From positions 1,674,001 to 1,738,000 of the forward strand of contig NZ_JAMXIA010000001.1 of assembly GCF_025457425.1 (NCBI RefSeq): a stretch of DNA of 64,000 nt, given 5' to 3'. A program made the translations under genes and the position numbers. The notes below the pieces were generated by a model that was not told the DNA's origin, did no database searches, and worked only from the letters and a program-made list of their open reading frames with translations. The DNA comes from Chryseobacterium foetidum. Its GTDB lineage: Bacteria > Bacteroidota > Bacteroidia > Flavobacteriales > Weeksellaceae. Below are positions 59,737 to 64,000 of the stretch, one piece after another. Every line of letters starts with the position of its first letter. Within the stretch, counting starts at the first letter, position 1.

Positions 59737-60797
59737 TGAGTGCAGTTTACATCAACAGTGCCGCCTGCATCTCGGTTCAGGACACTTTAAACGAAAATTT
59801 CTCCGAAACTTTAAAGCCCGAAAATTCGGTTCATATTTTAAAAGCCATTGAGCCGAATTACAAAGAATTCATTCCGCCAGCGATGAGCCGAAGAATGTCT
59901 AAAACGGTAAAAATGAGTTCCGTAGCTTCCACAAAAGCGTTGAAAGAAGCAGGAATTGAAAAACCCGATGCCATCATCGTCGGAACCGGAATGGGTTGCT
60001 CTCAGGATTCGGAAAAGTTTCTGAAAAATGTATTGGAAAATAATGAAGAGTTTTTGACGCCAACATTTTTCATTCAATCGACACACAATACAGTTTCCGG
60101 ACAAATTGCTTTAGGATTGCAATGTCACGGTTATAATTTCACTTATGTAAATTCTTCTTCGTCTTTGGAATTTTCAATGCTGGATGCGAAACTTCAGATT
60201 TTAGATGGCGAAGCTGATAATGTTTTGGTGGGTTCAACAGACGAGCAAACCGAACGAACAATGGAGCTTTACAAATTGAGCAATTCCATTAAAAAAGAAG
60301 AAAATCTGCCTGTTGATTACTTGAATTCAACAACGGAAGGTGTAATTTGGGGTGAGGGTTCGAGCTTTTTTGTTTTGGGAAAAGATAAAACAGAAAATTC
60401 TTACGCTCAACTGAAAGATATTCAAATTATTAACTCATTAGAATTAGACGAAATCACAAAATTTATTGAAGATTTTTTAGCTAAAAATAATTTAAAAAAT
60501 GAAGATATCGATGCTGTTATTTTAGGTTTCAGCGGAGATTCAAAATCGGATACTTATTATCAAAAGGCTTCAGCACTATTTCAAAATTCGTCGTTATTAT
60601 ATTACAAACACTTAAGTGGAGAATTCAATACAGCAAGTGGTTTTTCAACATTTATCGCTTGTCAGATTTTGAAAAATCAGCAGATTCCCGCGATGATGAA
60701 GATTAATGAAGTTGAAAAAGAAAGTATCAAAAATATTCTTCTTTACAATCATCTTGGTGGAAATGACCATAGTTTGCTTTTGCTGGAAAAAGCATAA
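59736..60797 (+). CDS. Ketosynthase-like chain-length-factor protein lacking the active-site Cys
   Basis: The 353-residue thiolase-fold protein retains the fold (GMGCSQDSEKFLKN and STHNTVSGQIALGLQCHG) but at the nucleophile position has NSSSSLEF, Ser near residue 141 where the FabF partner has Cys. The later His blocks are also weak. This is the pattern of KS-beta/chain-length-factor subunits (ApeC type in aryl-polyene loci), which heterodimerise with the preceding active KS and set chain length. One-base overlap with the FabF-like gene. Confidence 0.85.
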   Translation: MSAVYINSAACISVQDTLNENFSETLKPENSVHILKAIEPNYKEFIPPAMSRRMSKTVKMSSVASTKALKEAGIEKPDAIIVGTGMGCSQDSEKFLKNVLENNEEFLTPTFFIQSTHNTVSGQIALGLQCHGYNFTYVNSSSSLEFSMLDAKLQILDGEADNVLVGSTDEQTERTMELYKLSNSIKKEENLPVDYLNSTTEGVIWGEGSSFFVLGKDKTENSYAQLKDIQIINSLELDEITKFIEDFLAKNNLKNEDIDAVILGFSGDSKSDTYYQKASALFQNSSLLYYKHLSGEFNTASGFSTFIACQILKNQQIPAMMKINEVEKESIKNILLYNHLGGNDHSLLLLEKA

Positions 60798-60843
60798 AAA
60801 CGACAGATACAACTCTTCAAATAAAAACACAAATAAAGGTGAG

Positions 60844-62610
60844 ATGTCACACAGAATTTACATTTACAACGCACAAAATCATTCTGAGGAAAGTGAAAGC
60901 GATGTGATGATGGTAGAATGGGGCTACGAGGTTCCTCTGCTTCTTCAAAGTCTCTTTACCGGCGAAGGTTTTGTTGCAGGAAACATTTACAATGACCATA
61001 CAGAGCCTGATAATTTCGGGCTTTATTTTGACGCACAAGCCGGCGTCGCAAATTTTAAAAAATTCTATCAGTTTTTAGAAAATTCAAATCTGATTGATGA
61101 TTTAGAAAAATTTTCCGAAGCCAAAGAGAAACTTTTTAATTATCTTGATAAACTGAAACATCGTTATTTCCACATCGATGCCTGGGATGTTTTCAATATG
61201 GATGATGTTTCGCACGAGGAACAGGCAAAAGAGCTTTTAAAAGACATTCAGCAAAACAATCAGGTTTTCCAACAAGCAATGGAAGCTAATGATGCAGGTT
61301 TGCTGGACTCTAAAAATTTTACCAGTGACTCTCTTTTAGGTTTTACCAGTTTTAAAGAATTGTTGAATTATGTGGACTATGATTATGGCTGGGAACATAT
61401 CTGGCAGGAATATATCGAGCCTAATCAAGTAGAAATTTTCGAAGAAAATGAACTTTGGGGACTTAAAGATGAAAATGGCAACGTATTAATTAAGCCGGTT
61501 TACGAAGCATTTTATGCTTTTGATTACTATTCAGACCTTGCCGTTGTTGTGAAAAATGAAAAGTTCGGCTATGTAAATAAACAGGGTGAAGAGATTATTC
61601 CTCTGATTTTCGACGATGCCTATGATTTTGAAACTTCACAAACAGCCATTGTAAAGACCGGCGAAAAATTTGGACTGATAAATTTGAAAGGTGAAATTAT
61701 TTTGGAAGCATTGTATGAAGAAATGATTTTTTTGCAAAATGACGGTAACAACGAACTGTTCACTGCAAAACTCAACGACAAATACGGCCTGATTACATCT
61801 GACGGCGAAGTGAAAATTGATTTTATTTCCGACAATCCGTTTGAATCGAAAACGGGTTATTTTGATACAAAAGTAAACGGTCAAAAGGCGCATAATATCT
61901 TCACCAGAAATTTCGTCTACGTGGGCGATTATCCTGAAAATGCACTTGAAGGATTGAGCCATAATCATATTTTGGTAAAGCCACACAAAAATCAGCAAAA
62001 ACACAAAATATATAATTCAAACGGAAATCTTTTGGTGGATGACTTTGACAAAATCATCAGAACAGATTATCTTCACGAAGCTTTGGTCATTCTTAAGAAC
62101 AAAAAGAAAGCTCTTTTACATCTTGCGACAAGTGACTTACGCTTAGATTTTGAATATGACCAGATTGCGGAAATGGTAATCCTGAACAATAGTTTTGACT
62201 CAGATAAAATCCTTAAAGTTGAAAAAAATGGTTTGCTTGGTGTAATCGATTCTGGCGTTCCTCAAGGGTGGATTATTGAATTGGGAAATTATGATGACGC
62301 TCTGTTTTTATCTAAAAATATTTATGCTTTAAGAAGAGGCGATTTCTGGGCTCTAAAATATTTGAACGAAGATGAGCCATTAACTTTTGAATACGATTTA
62401 ATTTACAGAAAGCCTCTATATCAGAGCGTTGCATACGCATTTTTTGGCAATGATGTGTATGTCGTAAAGGAAGATGGTTTGGAGTTTGCAAATGCTTACG
62501 AGGTTTTGGAGGATGTGAAAGACGATTATTCAATATATTATTTTGATGCGTATGCAAAAAAGAAATTGTCTGATTACGTGAAAAGAGAACTTGGCGAACA
62601 GCCAGATTAA
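60844..62610 (+). CDS. WG-repeat protein
   Basis: The 588-residue product from the ATG at 60844 (after AAAGGTGAG) has no signal peptide. An open frame further upstream from 60706 is antisense-free but contains no protein-like start and is rejected. Residues about 190-360 contain WG repeats of the form WGLKDENGNVLIKPVYEAFY, GYVNKQGEEIIPLIFDDAYD and GLINLKGEIILEALYEEM, with further degenerate repeats to the end. The N-terminal 180 residues are helical. WG proteins are widespread in Bacteroidetes, and this one's role in the cluster is unknown. Confidence 0.75.
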   Translation: MSHRIYIYNAQNHSEESESDVMMVEWGYEVPLLLQSLFTGEGFVAGNIYNDHTEPDNFGLYFDAQAGVANFKKFYQFLENSNLIDDLEKFSEAKEKLFNYLDKLKHRYFHIDAWDVFNMDDVSHEEQAKELLKDIQQNNQVFQQAMEANDAGLLDSKNFTSDSLLGFTSFKELLNYVDYDYGWEHIWQEYIEPNQVEIFEENELWGLKDENGNVLIKPVYEAFYAFDYYSDLAVVVKNEKFGYVNKQGEEIIPLIFDDAYDFETSQTAIVKTGEKFGLINLKGEIILEALYEEMIFLQNDGNNELFTAKLNDKYGLITSDGEVKIDFISDNPFESKTGYFDTKVNGQKAHNIFTRNFVYVGDYPENALEGLSHNHILVKPHKNQQKHKIYNSNGNLLVDDFDKIIRTDYLHEALVILKNKKKALLHLATSDLRLDFEYDQIAEMVILNNSFDSDKILKVEKNGLLGVIDSGVPQGWIIELGNYDDALFLSKNIYALRRGDFWALKYLNEDEPLTFEYDLIYRKPLYQSVAYAFFGNDVYVVKEDGLEFANAYEVLEDVKDDYSIYYFDAYAKKKLSDYVKRELGEQPD

Positions 62611-62624
62611 CTGACAATTAAAAT

Positions 62625-63401
62625 ATGAAACACTACCCATTCATCATCTTCTATCTTTTCCTGAACGCTGTTGTTTACGCATTCCAGGGAACAGTTTGGG
62701 TTTACATCTTCTGTTTCATTCTTTTTTCTTCAGTTGTCATTTGGGGTTCTTTTGATATTCAGTTGGGCTATTTCGTAAAAAGTTTTACACACAAACGAAC
62801 AAAAATTAAAGAAATCGCTTTGACTTTTGATGACGGACCGACTGAGTTTACACCGAAGTTTTTAGATATATTAAAAGAAAACAACATCAAAGCCACATTT
62901 TTCTGTATCGGAAAACAGATTGAAAAACATCCCGAAACTTTCCAAAGAATCATTGCGGAAGGTCATTCAGTTGGTAATCATACCTATTCACATTCCAACA
63001 ACACAGGATTTTTGTCGACTTCAAAAATGATTGAGGAAATTGAAAAATGTGACGAAGTGATGCTGAAAATTGGCAGTATTAAAACCAATTTATACCGTCC
63101 ACCTTTTGGTGTAACCAATCCGAATATTGCCAAAGCCATCAGGAAAACCGCGAAAAAAAGCATCGGCTGGAATGTCCGTTCGCTTGACACAGTGATTGAT
63201 GACGAGAAAAAAATCTACAAACGCATTACCAAAGATTTAAGAAAAGGTAGCATCATCCTGCTTCACGACACTTCCGGGAAAACCTACAATGTTTTGGTAG
63301 ATTTATTGCTATTTTTGGAGCGTGAAAAATATTCAACTTTTGTTTTAACCACAAATCAAAGATTCGACGAAGTCAAAAGGCACAAAAGTTTTTTGCACTA
63401 A
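62625..63401 (+). CDS. Polysaccharide deacetylase (NodB-type)
   Basis: The 258-residue product has two hydrophobic N-terminal segments (residues 5-45) and a NodB/CE4 domain. Motifs are LTFDDGPTEF with Asp69/Asp70, GHSVGNHTYSHS with His119 and His123, RPPFG, and ILLHDTSG, so the metal centre and catalytic base are complete. It would deacetylate an N- or O-acetylated sugar or a related amide at the membrane outer face. Its place in a pigment cluster suggests a step on a glycan or on the pigment's ester; that is inference. Confidence 0.88.
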   Translation: MKHYPFIIFYLFLNAVVYAFQGTVWVYIFCFILFSSVVIWGSFDIQLGYFVKSFTHKRTKIKEIALTFDDGPTEFTPKFLDILKENNIKATFFCIGKQIEKHPETFQRIIAEGHSVGNHTYSHSNNTGFLSTSKMIEEIEKCDEVMLKIGSIKTNLYRPPFGVTNPNIAKAIRKTAKKSIGWNVRSLDTVIDDEKKIYKRITKDLRKGSIILLHDTSGKTYNVLVDLLLFLEREKYSTFVLTTNQRFDEVKRHKSFLH

Positions 63402-63558
63402 GTTCGTTGAAGGTAGAGATTCAATGTTATGAGAGAACAAAAAAGGTTTTTGAAAATTTAAAATTTGCCTTATTTGAACTTTTATTTTCAAAGACAATAA
63501 ACTTTAAAATGGAACTTATCTTTTGTGACTTTTGTGGTCAGAATTTAAACAGTTAACA
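63402..63558. other. Spacer with a degenerate GTGGT-type repeat
   Basis: No gene. TTTTGTGACTTTTGTGGT at 63520-63537 resembles the repeats around the GxxExxY gene. Confidence 0.4.
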
Positions 63559-64000
63559 ATGATTAAAAATATAGTTTTAGTAACATTTTTATTAATTTCA
63601 GGTTTTCTTTTCGCCCAAAATACGGCAATGACAAGCGCGGAATCAAAAGCATTTGTCACAAAAATTTCTGCAGAAACAAAGGAAATCAAAACCTTGCAAA
63701 GCGATTTTGTTCAGACAAAAAAAATGGATTTTTTAGACAAAAACATTGTCACTCAAGGCAGAATGTCCTTAAAATCTCCAAATGTGCTAAGCTGGAAATA
63801 CACAAAACCTTATCAATACAGCATCATTTTCAAAGACAACAAAATTTTCATCAACGACCAGGGAAAAAAATCTTCGGTAGATGCGAAAAGTAAAACGTTT
63901 GAAAAAATCAATAAACTGATTGTTGGAAGCTCGAACGGAAAAATGTTCAGCGACCCTGAATTCTCTGTAGTTTATATGAAAAATTCAAGTTCGAACATTG
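63559..64000 (+). CDS. LolA-like outer-membrane lipoprotein carrier (3' end beyond the window)
   Basis: The frame opens at the ATG at 63559 and runs to the window end, 147 codons, with no stop. It has a signal peptide (MIKNIVLVTFLLISGFLFAQ) and LolA-type features (LQSDFVQTKKMDFLDKN and GRMSLKSPNVLSWKYTKPYQ). LolA carries lipids or lipoproteins through the periplasm. In aryl-polyene clusters a LolA-like protein helps place the lipid pigment in the outer membrane. The C-terminal part is missing from the view. Confidence 0.85.
   Translation, partial: MIKNIVLVTFLLISGFLFAQNTAMTSAESKAFVTKISAETKEIKTLQSDFVQTKKMDFLDKNIVTQGRMSLKSPNVLSWKYTKPYQYSIIFKDNKIFINDQGKKSSVDAKSKTFEKINKLIVGSSNGKMFSDPEFSVVYMKNSSSNI

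Noticed and set aside
60706..60843. Upstream start for the WG-repeat protein
   Set aside because: The extension overlaps the end of the chain-length-factor gene and lacks a ribosome-binding site; the ATG at 60844 has AAAGGTGAG in front.
1..64000. CRISPR array or complete prophage
   Set aside because: No regular repeat-spacer pattern and no cluster of phage structural genes; KilA-N alone is insufficient.
1..64000. tRNA or rRNA genes
   Set aside because: No cloverleaf-like or conserved rRNA segments noticed in the gene-free stretches; a dedicated search such as tRNAscan-SE was not possible.

Overview
The window looks like a chromosomal segment of a Flavobacteriia bacterium, most likely Chryseobacterium or a close Weeksellaceae relative. 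The DNA is AT-rich and promoters have the Bacteroidetes form (TTTG, about 19 bases, TANNTTTG). The content also fits: PorG-like and Por-sorted proteins of the type IX secretion system, a BamA-OmpH cluster, and a flexirubin/dialkylresorcinol pigment cluster. No rRNA, tRNA or CRISPR array was recognised.

Region 1 (1-10751, minus strand) is the S10/spc ribosomal-protein locus in the order rplC-rplD-rplW-rplB-rpsS-rplV-rpsC-rplP-rpmC-rpsQ-rplN-rplX-rplE-rpsN-rpsH-rplF-rplR-rpsE-rpmD-rplO-secY. rpsJ is not in the window. A consensus promoter and a structured leader precede rplC. A hairpin, a 352-base gap and a second promoter motif separate rpsN from rpsH, so the locus may be two transcription units.

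Region 2 (11452-20688) holds a membrane-anchored TPR/LuxR-type regulator, a secreted protein, an RfbD-like reductase, a hotdog thioesterase, and the envelope-biogenesis operon porG-uppS-bamA-ompH-ompH, which ends in a strong terminator. Region 3 (20997-26533) is a capsule/exopolysaccharide module: a Wzc-like kinase with an unusual (Gly-Tyr)8 tail, a Wza-like lipoprotein, a WecA-like initiating transferase and a GT2 glycosyltransferase.

Region 4 (26647-42053) is mixed. It contains an arginase-fold protein with eroded metal-ligand motifs, a secreted glycosidase-like protein, an alpha/beta hydrolase, and a broken REP-associated tyrosine transposase with four REP-like palindromes. It continues with topA, three polytopic membrane proteins (one EpsG-like) and a large T9SS substrate with an internal duplication.

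Region 5 (42201-64000, all plus strand) is a flexirubin/aryl-polyene-type cluster. It has an MMPL/acyltransferase/methyltransferase-like fusion, DarA and DarB, two hotdog dehydratases, a BtrH-like protein, an ABC exporter, a thioesterase, a ketosynthase, a half-size ketosynthase-like protein, an acyl carrier protein, a FabF plus a chain-length-factor-like partner without the active-site Cys, a WG-repeat protein, a polysaccharide deacetylase and a LolA-like protein cut by the window end. The reading is that the ACP, ketosynthases and dehydratases build a polyene acyl chain, DarB and DarA make the dialkylresorcinol, and the MMPL, ABC and LolA proteins handle assembly or localisation. Between these genes sit probable passengers in the same orientation: a toxin-antitoxin pair whose toxin has a nonsense codon, a GxxExxY gene bracketed by repeats, a Uma2 gene, an orphan antitoxin-like gene and a KilA-N gene. 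The cluster continues beyond the window; no tyrosine ammonia-lyase or ketoreductase was seen here.
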